A stretch of DNA of 34,447 nucleotides from Clostridiales bacterium (GTDB taxonomy: Bacteria > Bacillota > Clostridia > Oscillospirales > Oscillospiraceae), in the NCBI GenBank assembly GCA_029008095.1, contig JAQXJB010000025.1, forward strand, positions 1 to 34,447, given 5' to 3'. A program made the position numbers and the translations under genes. Positions 6,717 through 14,477 of this stretch are shown here, piece after piece; position 1 is the first letter of the stretch, and each line of letters begins with the position of its first letter. Under the pieces are notes generated by a model. It saw only the letters and a program-made list of their open reading frames with translations. It had not been told where the DNA came from and did not search any database.

Positions 6717-6752
6717 TGTCTAACAATATTGAGAATGCGAAGGAGGGCCAAG

Positions 6753-7508
6753 ATGGCGAAAACGATAGCGCTGTTCAACCAGAAGGGCGGCGTTGGCAAA
6801 ACCACAACCTGCGTGAATTTGGCCTGCGGCCTCACTAATCTGGGCAAAAAGGTGCTCGTGGTGGACACAGACCCTCAAGGGCACAGCACCTCCGGCCTTG
6901 GCGTGGACAAAAACGCCGCGCCAAACGTGTATGACGTTCTGCTCAACGGCGTGGAGGCGGAGAAAGCCATTGTTAAGACCAAATACGCCGACGTGCTGCC
7001 TTCAAATAAGAGCCTGTTCGGCGCGGGCATCCAGATGGCAGAGCTGGAAAACCGGGAATACATACTGAAAAACGCTCTTGCCGCCGTAAAGGACAGATAT
7101 GATTATATTTTCATCGACTGTCCCGCACTGCTGGAGCTTCTGACGCTTAATTCCCTCGCCGCCGCCGACACCCTGCTTATCCCCGTGCAGTGCGAATATC
7201 TCGCGCTGGAGGGCCTGAGCGGCCTTATGGGAACAGTGCGCATGATGAAAAAGAGCATCAACCCCGGCATTGAGATCGAGGGCGTTCTGCTCACCATGTA
7301 TGACGGACGCACAAATCTCTCCCTTCAGGTGGCAAACGAGGTCAAGCGGTTTTTGAAGGATAAGGTGTTCAAAACCGTCATACCCCGCAATGTGCGCCTT
7401 TCCGAAGCGCCAAGCCATTTCAAGCCCGTCATAGCCTATGACCGGGCGTCGAAGGGCTCTGTGGCCTATATGGAGCTTGCGGAGGAGCTGCTCAAGAGGA
7501 ATAAATAG
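6753..7508 (+). CDS. parA: Chromosome partitioning ATPase ParA/Soj
   Basis: A 251-residue ParA-family ATPase that forms DNA-bound dimers and, with ParB-parS complexes, drives origin segregation and influences DnaA in Firmicutes. The deviant Walker A KGGVGKTTTCVNLA (about 10-23) has the signature lysine, VLVVDTDPQGHSTSGLG is the A' motif, and DYIFIDCPALLELLTLNS contains Walker B. RNVRLSEAPSHFKPVIAYD near 210-228 is the C-terminal motif typical of chromosomal Soj. The Walker B context reads DCPALLEL where many Soj proteins have DCPPSLG. The ATG at 6753 has AAGGAGGG five bases upstream; in-frame upstream codons run through parS and were discarded. It forms an operon with parB 41 bases downstream. 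Confidence 0.96.
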   Translation: MAKTIALFNQKGGVGKTTTCVNLACGLTNLGKKVLVVDTDPQGHSTSGLGVDKNAAPNVYDVLLNGVEAEKAIVKTKYADVLPSNKSLFGAGIQMAELENREYILKNALAAVKDRYDYIFIDCPALLELLTLNSLAAADTLLIPVQCEYLALEGLSGLMGTVRMMKKSINPGIEIEGVLLTMYDGRTNLSLQVANEVKRFLKDKVFKTVIPRNVRLSEAPSHFKPVIAYDRASKGSVAYMELAEELLKRNK

Positions 7509-7549
7509 CAGTAAATTTCTACATTATAAATATAAAGGAGAGAACGGCT

Positions 7550-8416
7550 TTGGCAAAGGGCCTGAACTTATCCGGCCTGGGCGCGCTTTTTGGCGAAGAA
7601 GCGCTGATAGACGACCAGGTGGAATGCGCCATGATACCTGTGGCAAAGATATCGACCGCCGCGGGGCAGGCGCGAAAATATTTTGACGAGGAGCTTATCG
7701 ACGAGCTTGCCGACTCAATAAAAGAGCACGGCATCATTCAGCCGCTGACCGTGCGCCAGCTTCAGGACGGCTGCTACGAGATAATCGCGGGCGAACGCCG
7801 TTGGCGGGCCGCGCGAAAGCTGAATATGGACAAGGTCCCCGCCCGGATCATCGAGGCGGATGACCGGCAGGCTATGGAAATGGGCCTTGTGGAGAACCTC
7901 CAGCGGGAGGATCTGAACCCCATCGAGGAGGCGCAGGGCTACCGCACGCTGATAAATACCTATGGGCTCACCCAGGAGAAGGCCGCCGAGCGCGTGGGCA
8001 AATCCCGCCCCGCCGTGGCGAACAGCCTGCGTCTGCTGAGCCTGCCCGAGGACGTAATTGTCCTCATTGAGAACGGCGAGCTTTCCGCCGGACACGGCCG
8101 CGCGCTGCTGGCCGTGGAGGACGGCGAAGCCATTTCCGCTCTGGCGGACAAGGTGGTGAAGGACGCTCTCACCGTCCGGCAGACCGAGGCGCTGGTCAGG
8201 AAATACCTGCATGAGCAGGAACTGCCCGAGCCGGAGGCGAAGTCCATCGCCAAGGATGACGCGAAGCTCCATGCCCGCGAGCTGAGCCGCCGCCTTTCCG
8301 GTGAACTGGGACGCAAGGTCAAGATCGTTCTCGGTGAGCGCCGCAGCCGTATTGAGCTGGAATTCTATGATAATGACGACCTTGATATGCTCATTGAGCA
8401 GCTCAAGGCGAAATAA
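7550..8416 (+). CDS. parB: Chromosome partitioning protein ParB/Spo0J
   Basis: A 288-residue CTP-dependent DNA clamp that loads at parS and spreads. The N-terminal domain includes GQARKYFDEELIDELADSIKEHGIIQPLTVR, where most homologues have QPRK, and the CTPase motif GERRWRAARKL near residues 78-88. ENLQREDLNPIEEAQGYRTLI is the second conserved motif. The central helix-turn-helix is TQEKAAERVGKSRPAVANSLRLLSLP, followed by GHGRALLA. A charged linker precedes the C-terminal dimerisation segment. The TTG at 7550 has AAAGGAG nine bases upstream and gives the usual MAKGLNLSGLGALFG start. Two of its targets lie just upstream of parA. Confidence 0.95.
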   Translation: MAKGLNLSGLGALFGEEALIDDQVECAMIPVAKISTAAGQARKYFDEELIDELADSIKEHGIIQPLTVRQLQDGCYEIIAGERRWRAARKLNMDKVPARIIEADDRQAMEMGLVENLQREDLNPIEEAQGYRTLINTYGLTQEKAAERVGKSRPAVANSLRLLSLPEDVIVLIENGELSAGHGRALLAVEDGEAISALADKVVKDALTVRQTEALVRKYLHEQELPEPEAKSIAKDDAKLHARELSRRLSGELGRKVKIVLGERRSRIELEFYDNDDLDMLIEQLKAK

Positions 8417-8447
8417 TACACAAATTTTCTTTGGGAGGAAGAAACCA

Positions 8448-9752
8448 ATGATAGATATTAGGCTTATCCGCGAAAATCCGGAGCTTGTAAAGGAAAATAT
8501 CAGAAAGAAGTATCAGGACGCAAAGCTGCCCCTGGTAGACCAGGCCGCCGAGCTGGATGCCGCCAACCGCGCCGCCATCAAGGAGGCTGACGAGCTGCGC
8601 TCCAACCGAAACGCCCTGTCCAAGAAGATAGGCCAGCTCATGGGCCAGGCGAAAAAAGACCCATCCAAGCTGGCAGAGGTTGAGGAAATAAAGGCTCAGG
8701 TCACCGCTCAGGCCGAGCGTCTTGCTGAGCTTGAAAAGCTTGAGAACGAATACGAGGAAAAGCTGCGCGCCGTGATGATGGTCATTCCCAATATCATCGA
8801 CGCCTCCGTTCCCCTCGGCCCGGACGATAGCTGCAACGTGGAGGTGGAGCGCTTCGGCGAGGCCGCCGTGCCCGATTTTGAAATTCCCTACCACACCGAT
8901 ATTATGGAGAGCTTTGACGGCATCGATATGGACGCCGCCGGCCGCGTTTCCGGCAACGGCTTCTATTACCTCATGGGCGATATTGCCCGCCTGCACGAGA
9001 GCGTTATCGCCTACGCCCGTGACTTCATGATAAACAAGGGCTTCACCTACTGCATCCCGCCCTTTATGATCCGCCGCAACGTGGTGGAGGGCGTTATGTC
9101 CCAGACTGAGATGGACGCCATGATGTATAAGATAGAGGGCGAGGATCTCTACCTCATCGGTACCTCCGAGCACTCCATGATAGGCAAGTTCATCGACCAG
9201 ATCATCCCCGAGGCGACCCTGCCCCAGACCCTTACCAGCTATTCTCCCTGCTTCCGCAAGGAGAAGGGCGCTCACGGCATCGAGGAGCGCGGCGTTTACC
9301 GCATCCATCAGTTCGAGAAGCAGGAGATGATAGTGGTCTGCAAGCCCGAAGACAGCATGAGCTGGTACGAAAAGATGTGGCGTTACAGCGTGGAGCTCTT
9401 CCGCAGCATGGATATACCCGTCCGCCAGCTTGAGTGCTGCTCCGGCGACCTTGCCGACCTGAAGGTCAAGTCCTGCGATATCGAGGCATGGAGCCCCCGC
9501 CAGCAGAAGTATTTCGAGGTCTGCTCCTGCTCCAACCTGGGCGACGCTCAGGCTCGCCGCCTGAAAATGCGCGTAAAGGGCGAGGACGGCAAGATGTATC
9601 TGCCCCACACCCTTAATAACACCGTTGTGGCTCCCCCGCGTATGCTCATCGCCCTGCTGGAGAATAACCTCCAGGCCGACGGCAGCGTGAGAATACCCGA
9701 GGTCCTCCGCCCCTATATGGGCGGCAAGGAAGCTATCGTCCCCAAGAAGTAA
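8448..9752 (+). CDS. serS: Seryl-tRNA synthetase, divergent class II core
   Basis: A 434-residue enzyme that charges tRNA-Ser (and tRNA-Sec where present). Residues 1-110 form the long coiled-coil arm that binds the tRNA variable arm. The catalytic core shows LIGTSEHSMIGKF (237-248), motif 2 CFRKEKGAHGIEERGVYRIHQFEKQEM (268-294, including the Arg and the FxKxE segment), CCSGDLADLKVKSCDIEAW, and motif 3 TVVAPPRMLIALLENN (392-407). In the common bacterial form motif 3 usually contains GLAVGR and motif 2 EAGSxGxDTRG; here these are VAPPR and EKGAHGIEERG, so this belongs to a divergent subgroup. The ATG at 8448 has GGGAGGAA seven bases upstream. It follows parB by 31 bases and is probably cotranscribed with it. 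No T-box leader is present in that short gap. Confidence 0.93.
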   Translation: MIDIRLIRENPELVKENIRKKYQDAKLPLVDQAAELDAANRAAIKEADELRSNRNALSKKIGQLMGQAKKDPSKLAEVEEIKAQVTAQAERLAELEKLENEYEEKLRAVMMVIPNIIDASVPLGPDDSCNVEVERFGEAAVPDFEIPYHTDIMESFDGIDMDAAGRVSGNGFYYLMGDIARLHESVIAYARDFMINKGFTYCIPPFMIRRNVVEGVMSQTEMDAMMYKIEGEDLYLIGTSEHSMIGKFIDQIIPEATLPQTLTSYSPCFRKEKGAHGIEERGVYRIHQFEKQEMIVVCKPEDSMSWYEKMWRYSVELFRSMDIPVRQLECCSGDLADLKVKSCDIEAWSPRQQKYFEVCSCSNLGDAQARRLKMRVKGEDGKMYLPHTLNNTVVAPPRMLIALLENNLQADGSVRIPEVLRPYMGGKEAIVPKK

Positions 9753-9833
9753 GGGTAATTTGCGTGGCTCAGGATGACATATTCTTTACACATTTTCGTG
9801 TTATCGTTACTTTGAGAATATCGTTACTGCGAA

Positions 9834-9943
9834 CCGGCGGGCGACCGATGGTCGCCCCTACGATGTTGCGATGCTTACAGCAGAAACGATAATGCGTACA
9901 AACGAAAAAAACGGCATCGTAGGGGCGTGCATCGCACGCCCGC
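9834..9943. repeat. Family B palindromic repeat, full copy
   Basis: GGGCGACCGATGGTCGCCC leads into CTACGATG, and CATCGTAGGG leads into GCGTGCATCGCACGC. The palindromes are the same two types as at 2761-2875 but in the opposite order. Two partial ATATCGTTAC/TTATCGTTAC words precede it. The gap 9753-10225 contains this, the family A variant below and the region upstream of mscL; nothing coding is seen. Confidence 0.8.
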
Positions 9944-10005
9944 TTATGGAACGAGCTTTTCCGCAGAAAGGATATACGGATATACGGATAATTAGAAAAA
10001 GCCAT

Positions 10006-10106
10006 GTCATTCTGAAGGTCGTCAAGAATATCCTGAGTTGGTTTTAGAATGGCAGTTCCGTCAGTGGGTCGATCCTTCGCACACGCGACCCGTGGCGAAG
10101 AATGAC
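10006..10106. repeat. Family A repeat, rearranged variant
   Basis: It begins GTCATTCTGA and ends with GAAGAATGAC, but the interior differs from other copies: GTCAAGAATATCCTGAG is followed by a palindromic GGGTCG...CGACCC segment. It looks like a decayed or recombined copy. Confidence 0.6.
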
Positions 10107-10225
10107 AAATCTTTGGATTTTCTGGTTGTTCGGTTCTGCGCATAAGGCCAAAGCTTATGTCATTCCGCCAGTTTTATTAGCAAATAAATTAAAATACACA
10201 ACAGAAAAGAAAGGATGGATACATA

Positions 10226-10669
10226 ATGAAAAAATTCCTTAGCGAATTCAAAACCTTTGCCATGCGCGGAAACGTGCTCGACCTGGCCGTAGGCGTTGTC
10301 ATAGGCGGCGCTTTCGGAAAAATCACCACCTCCATTGTCAACGACCTCATCATGCCCATTATAAGTATACTCACCGGCGGCATTAACTTTTCGGACTGGA
10401 AGATCGTTCTCAAGCACGCCGTTCTGGACGCTGAGGGCGCCGTTACCAACCCCGAGGTAGCCATTACCTTCGGCAACACCATCGCCGTTATTCTTGACTT
10501 CATTATCATCGCTTTCGCGGTATTCTGCCTTGTCAAGGGCGTGAACAAGCTGCACGATCTGAAGAAGAAGGAGGAGGAAGAGGCTCCCGCCGCTCCCCCC
10601 GCCGAGCCCGAACCCAGCAAGGAAGAGCTGCTGCTCACGGAAATCCGCGACCTGCTGAAGACCAAGTGA
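10226..10669 (+). CDS. mscL: Large-conductance mechanosensitive channel MscL
   Basis: A 147-residue inner-membrane channel that opens under hypo-osmotic tension. [33 protein letters not shown] is the amphipathic N-terminal helix and pore-lining TM1, with the family pattern [35 protein letters not shown] follows. A periplasmic loop lies at about 50-85, and TM2 is [26 protein letters not shown]. The C-terminal tail has a Lys/Glu-rich stretch, an Ala-Pro linker and a final helix ([15 protein letters not shown]), as in the cytoplasmic bundle of the family. Length is normal. AAAGGATGG precedes the ATG. It stands between repeat-filled DNA and a gene of unknown function, and no partner is expected. 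Confidence 0.97.
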   Translation: MKKFLSEFKTFAMRGNVLDLAVGVVIGGAFGKITTSIVNDLIMPIISILTGGINFSDWKIVLKHAVLDAEGAVTNPEVAITFGNTIAVILDFIIIAFAVFCLVKGVNKLHDLKKKEEEEAPAAPPAEPEPSKEELLLTEIRDLLKTK

Positions 10670-10711
10670 TAACCTCGTCTCGCCTGATTCTGCTTTGCCG
10701 CTATGCGCGCG

Positions 10712-10749
10712 GCGTAATGGAAGATTAACTGAGCGTAATGGGAGATTAA
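10712..10749 (+). repeat. Tandem duplication of a ribosome-site segment
   Basis: GCGTAATGGAAGATTAA (10712-10728) and GCGTAATGGGAGATTAA (10733-10749) are direct repeats of 17 bases with one difference and a 21-base period. The second copy carries the GGGAG ribosome site immediately before the ATG at 10751. Confidence 0.7.
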
Positions 10750-10750
10750 T

Positions 10751-11275
10751 ATGAAAACTACCTTTAAAGTAATAATCGCCCTTGCCGCGGCCATACTCGC
10801 CGCCTTTGTCGTCAGGGCAATGCACCTCTCCGTCGGTACGCAGCCCGAGGGCGGCACGGTTCTGGACGTCTATCAGAACATGATGCTCCAGTCCCGGGAG
10901 ATGTTCCTTGAAAAGTCGGAGGATATCCAGCTCGCCACTCTGGCGCTGCTGGAGCAGGATGATCTGAACATAATGAGCGACAGCCAGGGGCACCCCTGGG
11001 TCATGGGCGAGAACGACGAGCTCATTGAGCCGGAGACCGTGGTGTCCGGCGAGCTTCAGCCCTATCTGGACAATATGTTCGGCGAATACGCCTGCGGCGG
11101 TAAGATGTATAACGTCCGCGTGACCGACAAGGCCATTCTCTTTTTCACCGGCTACCATAAGAGCGGCAGCGTCGGCTTCCTTTATGAGCGGGAGCTGGGC
11201 TCCCTGACGGATTTTACCGAGCTGCTAGAGCTGAGCGAGAACTGGAAGATATTCTATAATATGCCGGAGGGGTAA
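10751..11275 (+). CDS. Membrane-anchored protein of unknown function
   Basis: A 174-residue protein I do not recognise. One hydrophobic segment at about residues 5-22 (VIIALAAAILAAFVVRA) looks like a signal anchor or uncleaved signal peptide; there is no lipobox. The rest, predicted to face outside, is acidic with several short predicted helices (VLDVYQNMMLQSREMFLEKSEDIQLATLALLEQD) and a beta-rich stretch (MYNVRVTDKAILFFTGY). It contains one cysteine (C116) and no catalytic motif I can name. The stop codon abuts the ATG of rsmG, so the two are probably cotranscribed. This physical link says nothing firm about function. The duplicated ribosome site just upstream may affect expression. Confidence 0.75.
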   Translation: MKTTFKVIIALAAAILAAFVVRAMHLSVGTQPEGGTVLDVYQNMMLQSREMFLEKSEDIQLATLALLEQDDLNIMSDSQGHPWVMGENDELIEPETVVSGELQPYLDNMFGEYACGGKMYNVRVTDKAILFFTGYHKSGSVGFLYERELGSLTDFTELLELSENWKIFYNMPEG

Positions 11276-11965
11276 ATGTTTAAGGAGACTCTGACCGCCG
11301 GCCTGCCCGGTATTTCCCCGGAAACCGTCCGGAGCTGCGAGGCATACTGGCAGCTTGTGAAAAAGAAAAACGAGGTGATGAACCTCACCGCCGTCACTGA
11401 TGACGGCGAGGCCGCCAAGCGCCATTTTCTGGACTCGCTGGAGCTGATGGAGCTGGCTGATTTTTCCGGCGCGCGTGTCATCGACGTTGGCACAGGCGCG
11501 GGCTTCCCCGGCGTGCCGCTGAAGCTGGCCGTGCCGGATATGAGCCTTTGCCTGCTGGACAGCCTGGGAAAGCGCGTGGACTTCCTCCGGGAGGCCTGCG
11601 GCAGCCTTGGCGTAGAGGGTGAGTTCATCCATGCCCGTGCCGAAGAACAGGCCATGCTCCCGGAATATCGGGACAGCTTCGACTTTGCCGTGTCCCGAGC
11701 TGTGGCAAGGCTGAATATGCTCGCTGAGCTTTGCCTGCCCTTCGTTAAGCCGGGCGGCGCTTTCCTCGCCATGAAGGCCGGAGACTCCGGGGAGGAGATA
11801 AACGAGGCTAAGACCGCCATACGCACCCTTGGCGGCAGGCTGGAACGGGTCTATGAATACGAGCTGGACGGCGTGACGCGCTGCGTGGCGGTCATCCGCA
11901 AGGCCGCACCCACGCCAAAGGGCTATCCCCGGGCGTTTGCAAAGATAAAGAAAAGCCCTCTGTAA
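11276..11965 (+). CDS. rsmG: 16S rRNA (guanine527-N7)-methyltransferase RsmG
   Basis: A 229-residue SAM-dependent enzyme that methylates G527 of 16S rRNA; loss gives low-level streptomycin resistance in other bacteria. WQLVKKKNEVMNLTAVTDDGEAAKRHFLDSLELM is the RsmG N-terminal signature. VIDVGTGAGFPGVPLKLAVP (about 65-84) is the SAM-binding glycine loop, LLDSLGKRVDFLREAC follows, and AVARLNMLAELCLPFVKPGGAFLAMKAG is the later conserved block. GGAGGGG precedes the ATG, which directly follows the upstream stop codon. In many Firmicutes rsmG lies beside mnmG and the parAB or noc genes at the origin; here it is on the far side of serS and mscL, so the order is rearranged. Confidence 0.95.
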   Translation: MFKETLTAGLPGISPETVRSCEAYWQLVKKKNEVMNLTAVTDDGEAAKRHFLDSLELMELADFSGARVIDVGTGAGFPGVPLKLAVPDMSLCLLDSLGKRVDFLREACGSLGVEGEFIHARAEEQAMLPEYRDSFDFAVSRAVARLNMLAELCLPFVKPGGAFLAMKAGDSGEEINEAKTAIRTLGGRLERVYEYELDGVTRCVAVIRKAAPTPKGYPRAFAKIKKSPL

Positions 11966-11976
11966 AAGAATACCAA

Positions 11977-12003
11977 GCATCCGCTGCATAAAGCAGCGGA
12001 TGC
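11977..12003 (+). terminator. Hairpin after rsmG, probable weak terminator
   Basis: GCATCCGCTGC and GCAGCGGATGC (11977-11987 with 11993-12003) pair perfectly with loop ATAAA. There is no T-run after it, so intrinsic termination would be weak. It abuts the miniature element that follows. Confidence 0.5.
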
Positions 12004-12006
12004 CTA

Positions 12007-12168
12007 AGGAACCTCTGAATCAATACGTCTGCGGCATCTTGTGGAAAATTTTCGCGGTAATTTCGTTGTGTTTTCTTGCAATAAACCAATTATTCCTGCA
12101 AAAACACGCCTCATTGCCACAAAAATTTTGCTCACAAGCTGCTCTTGCCGATTGAGTCAGAGCTTCCT
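12007..12168. mobile_element. 162-base MITE-like palindromic element flanked by TA
   Basis: The left end AGGAACCTCTGAATCAAT and the reverse complement of the right end, AGGAAGCTCTGACTCAAT, match at 16 of 18 bases. Similarity continues inward almost to the centre (CTTGTG, AAAATTTT, GTGTTTT in both halves). The element is bounded by TA on each side (12005-12006 and 12169-12170), as expected for an IS630/Tc1-like target duplication. It carries no gene and would need a transposase elsewhere. Its superfamily is inference. Confidence 0.65.
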
Positions 12169-12226
12169 TACCGCAAAAAAAACGAACACATTCAATGCAA
12201 AATTATCCGCAAGGAGAGATCAATAT

Positions 12227-13612
12227 ATGAAAAAAGTGCTCTTCACCGAGACGGTTCTCCGCGACGCGAACCAGTCCCTCATCGCCACCCGCATGCCCAT
12301 CGAGGCATTTGAGCCCATCCTTGAGACTATGGATAAGGCCGGGTACTACTCCGTGGAATGCTGGGGCGGCGCGACCTTTGACAGCTGCATGCGCTATCTC
12401 AACGAGGACCCCTGGGAGCGCCTGAGAAGAATAAAGGCCAAAATGCCCAATACCAAGCTGCAGATGCTGCTCCGCGGCCAGAACCTGCTGGGTTATAAGC
12501 ATTATCCGGATGACGTCGTGCGCAAGTTCGTTGAGCGCAGCGTAGCCAACGGCATAGACGTTATCCGTATCTTCGACGCTCTCAACGATATCCGCAATAT
12601 CGAGGTCGCCGTGGACGAGACCCTGAAGAACGGAGCCATTGCCTCAGGCGCCATCTCCTATACCACCAGCCCTGTCCACACCCTTGAGAAGTATGCCCAG
12701 CTCTGCGCCGATATGAAGAGCATGGGCGTGCAGACCATCTGCATCAAGGACATGGCCGGCGTTATGACCCCTGCCGAGAGCTATGACCTTGTAAGCGCCA
12801 TCAAGGACAAGGTGGATGTTCCCATCGTGCTCCACACCCACTGCACCACCGGCATGGCCTTCATGACCTACCTCAAGGGCGTAGAGGCCGGCGCGGACAT
12901 CATCGATACCGCCACCTCCTGCCTCTCCGGCGGTACCAGCCAGCCCGCCACCGAGACCCTTTACCATGCCCTCGAGCAGCTTGGCTACGAGACCGGCCTC
13001 AAGGAAGAGGTCATCAACGCCGTCAACAACCACTTCAAGAAGTACAGCGAGGAATGTCTGCAAAGCGGCCTGCTTGACCCCAAGGTCCTCAAGACCGATA
13101 CCAACGCCCTCAACTACAAGATACCCGGCGGCATGCTCTCCAATCTTATCAGCCAGCTCAAGCAGCAGAACGCCATTGAGCGCCTTGACGAGGTTCTCGC
13201 CGAGACTCCGCGCGTCCGCGAGGATCTGGGCTATCCTCCCCTTGTGACCCCCATGAGCCAGATGGTAGGCGTTCAGGCCGCCACCAACGTTCTCCTTGGC
13301 GAGCGCTATAAGAGCATCGGCAAGGAGGTCAAGGCCTACCTTCGCGGCGAATATGGCCGCGCGCCCGGCGAGGTCAACGCCGAGCTGGAGCAGAAGGTGC
13401 TTGGCGAGGGCGGCAAGCCCATGGAATGCCGCTTTGCGGACACCCTTGAGCCCATTTTTGAGAAGACAAAGGCCGAACTGGGCAGCCGCGCCAAATGCGA
13501 CGAGGACGTCCTCTCCTATATCTCCTTCCCCCAGGTGGCGGAGAAATTCTTTGCCGACAGGGAGAAGGGTGCAGAGCGTCCTGTTAAGTATAAGATAGAG
13601 CTTATCGGCTAA
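12227..13612 (+). CDS. oadA: Biotin-dependent carboxyltransferase (oxaloacetate decarboxylase alpha / pyruvate carboxylase B type)
   Basis: A 461-residue cytosolic protein that moves a carboxyl group between an alpha-keto acid (oxaloacetate/pyruvate) and biotin. TETVLRDANQSLIATRM opens the TIM barrel; D13 is a metal ligand. ICIKDMAGVM holds K174, the lysine carbamylated in this family, and VLHTHCTTGM holds H203 and H205. These correspond, with a constant four-residue offset, to the ligands of Vibrio OadA. The C-terminal conserved region (PGGMLSNLISQLKQQN and YPPLVTPMSQMVGVQAATNVL) is complete, but the biotinyl domain is not fused; it is encoded separately at 14010-14438. AAGGAGAG precedes the ATG. 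It heads an operon with an OadG-like anchor and the biotin carrier. No beta subunit (OadB) is nearby, so sodium pumping cannot be claimed from this window alone. Confidence 0.9.
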   Translation: MKKVLFTETVLRDANQSLIATRMPIEAFEPILETMDKAGYYSVECWGGATFDSCMRYLNEDPWERLRRIKAKMPNTKLQMLLRGQNLLGYKHYPDDVVRKFVERSVANGIDVIRIFDALNDIRNIEVAVDETLKNGAIASGAISYTTSPVHTLEKYAQLCADMKSMGVQTICIKDMAGVMTPAESYDLVSAIKDKVDVPIVLHTHCTTGMAFMTYLKGVEAGADIIDTATSCLSGGTSQPATETLYHALEQLGYETGLKEEVINAVNNHFKKYSEECLQSGLLDPKVLKTDTNALNYKIPGGMLSNLISQLKQQNAIERLDEVLAETPRVREDLGYPPLVTPMSQMVGVQAATNVLLGERYKSIGKEVKAYLRGEYGRAPGEVNAELEQKVLGEGGKPMECRFADTLEPIFEKTKAELGSRAKCDEDVLSYISFPQVAEKFFADREKGAERPVKYKIELIG

Positions 13613-13627
13613 AGGGAGGGTAAAGAT

Positions 13628-13999
13628 ATGCTTAGCAGCTCCGCATTGACCGCTCTCTGCGTTCTCCTTGGCTGCGCGGTGGTGTTCGCCCTGCTGGCGG
13701 CTGTGGCGGTCATCGTCCTCTGCTTCAGGGTCAGCAGCCTTGAAAACGAGGTTCGCGCCCTGAGCGCCCCCAGGACCTCCCTGCCCGCTATGTACGACCC
13801 CGATATCACCATCGTGCCCGTCGTGCCCTCCGAGCCTATCGCCCCCGCCCCCGTATATGACCCCAACAGCACCGTCGGCGAGATGTCTGTTTTCGACGTG
13901 CCTGACCGCACCGCCGCAAAGCTTATGGCCATCGTCGCCAATGAAATGAAAACTCCTCTCGCCCAGCTTAAGTTCATTTCCATCAAGGAAGTAAAGTGA
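13628..13999 (+). CDS. OadG-like small membrane anchor (decarboxylase gamma-chain type)
   Basis: A 123-residue protein with one transmembrane helix at about residues 8-34 (LCVLLGCAVVFALLAAVAVIVLCF), a short linker, a Pro-rich middle, and a C-terminal block MAIVANEMKTPLAQLKFISIKEVK. OadG proteins have one N-terminal helix that joins the beta subunit and a cytosolic tail that docks on the carboxyltransferase. The position between oadA and the biotin carrier gene, 15 bases after oadA, supports the call. Sequence similarity alone would be weak. It may hold the decarboxylase at the membrane, which makes the missing beta subunit notable. Confidence 0.7.
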   Translation: MLSSSALTALCVLLGCAVVFALLAAVAVIVLCFRVSSLENEVRALSAPRTSLPAMYDPDITIVPVVPSEPIAPAPVYDPNSTVGEMSVFDVPDRTAAKLMAIVANEMKTPLAQLKFISIKEVK

Positions 14000-14009
14000 G
14001 GTAACATAA

Positions 14010-14438
14010 ATGAAGTATAGAATAACTCTTAACGATAAGGTCTATGAGGTCGAGGTGGAGAAGGGCGAGGCCGCCATTACCGCCGAATACGCCGCTTCCG
14101 AAATTCCCGCGCCTACCCCCGTTGCCGCTCCCACGCCCGCCCCGGTTGCTGCTCCTGCGCCCGCCCCTGTTCCCGCGCCCGCGCCCGCACCTGCGCCTGT
14201 CCCTGCTTCCGCTGCCAACGGCGGCGAGACCGTCCTCGCTCCCATGCCCGGCAACATCCTTGACGTCTGCGTCAAGACCGGCGACAGCGTCAGGGCCGGT
14301 CAGCTTGTCGCCATCCTGGAGGCAATGAAGATGGAAAATGAGATACTTGCACCCGTGGACGGCGTTGTCGCCGCCGTGGGCGTCGCCAAGGGCGCCACAG
14401 TGAATACCGGCGACCTGATAGCGGAGATAAAGGCTTAA
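14010..14438 (+). CDS. Biotin carboxyl carrier protein (decarboxylase biotinyl subunit)
   Basis: A 142-residue carrier that shuttles carboxybiotin between active sites. Residues 1-30 form a small beta segment (MKYRITLNDKVYEVEVEKGE), residues 32-68 are an Ala-Pro repeat linker, and the rest is a biotinyl domain with LAPMPGNILDVCVKTGDSV and the biotinylation motif EAMKMEN (K107). The flexible Ala-Pro linker is typical of the detached biotin domains in sodium-pumping decarboxylases (glutaconyl-, methylmalonyl-, oxaloacetate types). It starts ten bases after the OadG-like gene and must work with the carboxyltransferase at 12227. It could also serve a carboxylase encoded elsewhere. Confidence 0.93.
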   Translation: MKYRITLNDKVYEVEVEKGEAAITAEYAASEIPAPTPVAAPTPAPVAAPAPAPVPAPAPAPAPVPASAANGGETVLAPMPGNILDVCVKTGDSVRAGQLVAILEAMKMENEILAPVDGVVAAVGVAKGATVNTGDLIAEIKA

Positions 14439-14477
14439 GGCGGTACACAGCCTTATCCATAGAAAGGAAACAGCCCG

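Noticed and set aside
6532-6752. Extended N-termini of the nitroreductase and ParA through the parS sites
   Set aside because: The extra residues (for example MFHVKQ) are translations of the parS palindrome; correct ribosome sites lie before 6531 (minus) and 6753 (plus).
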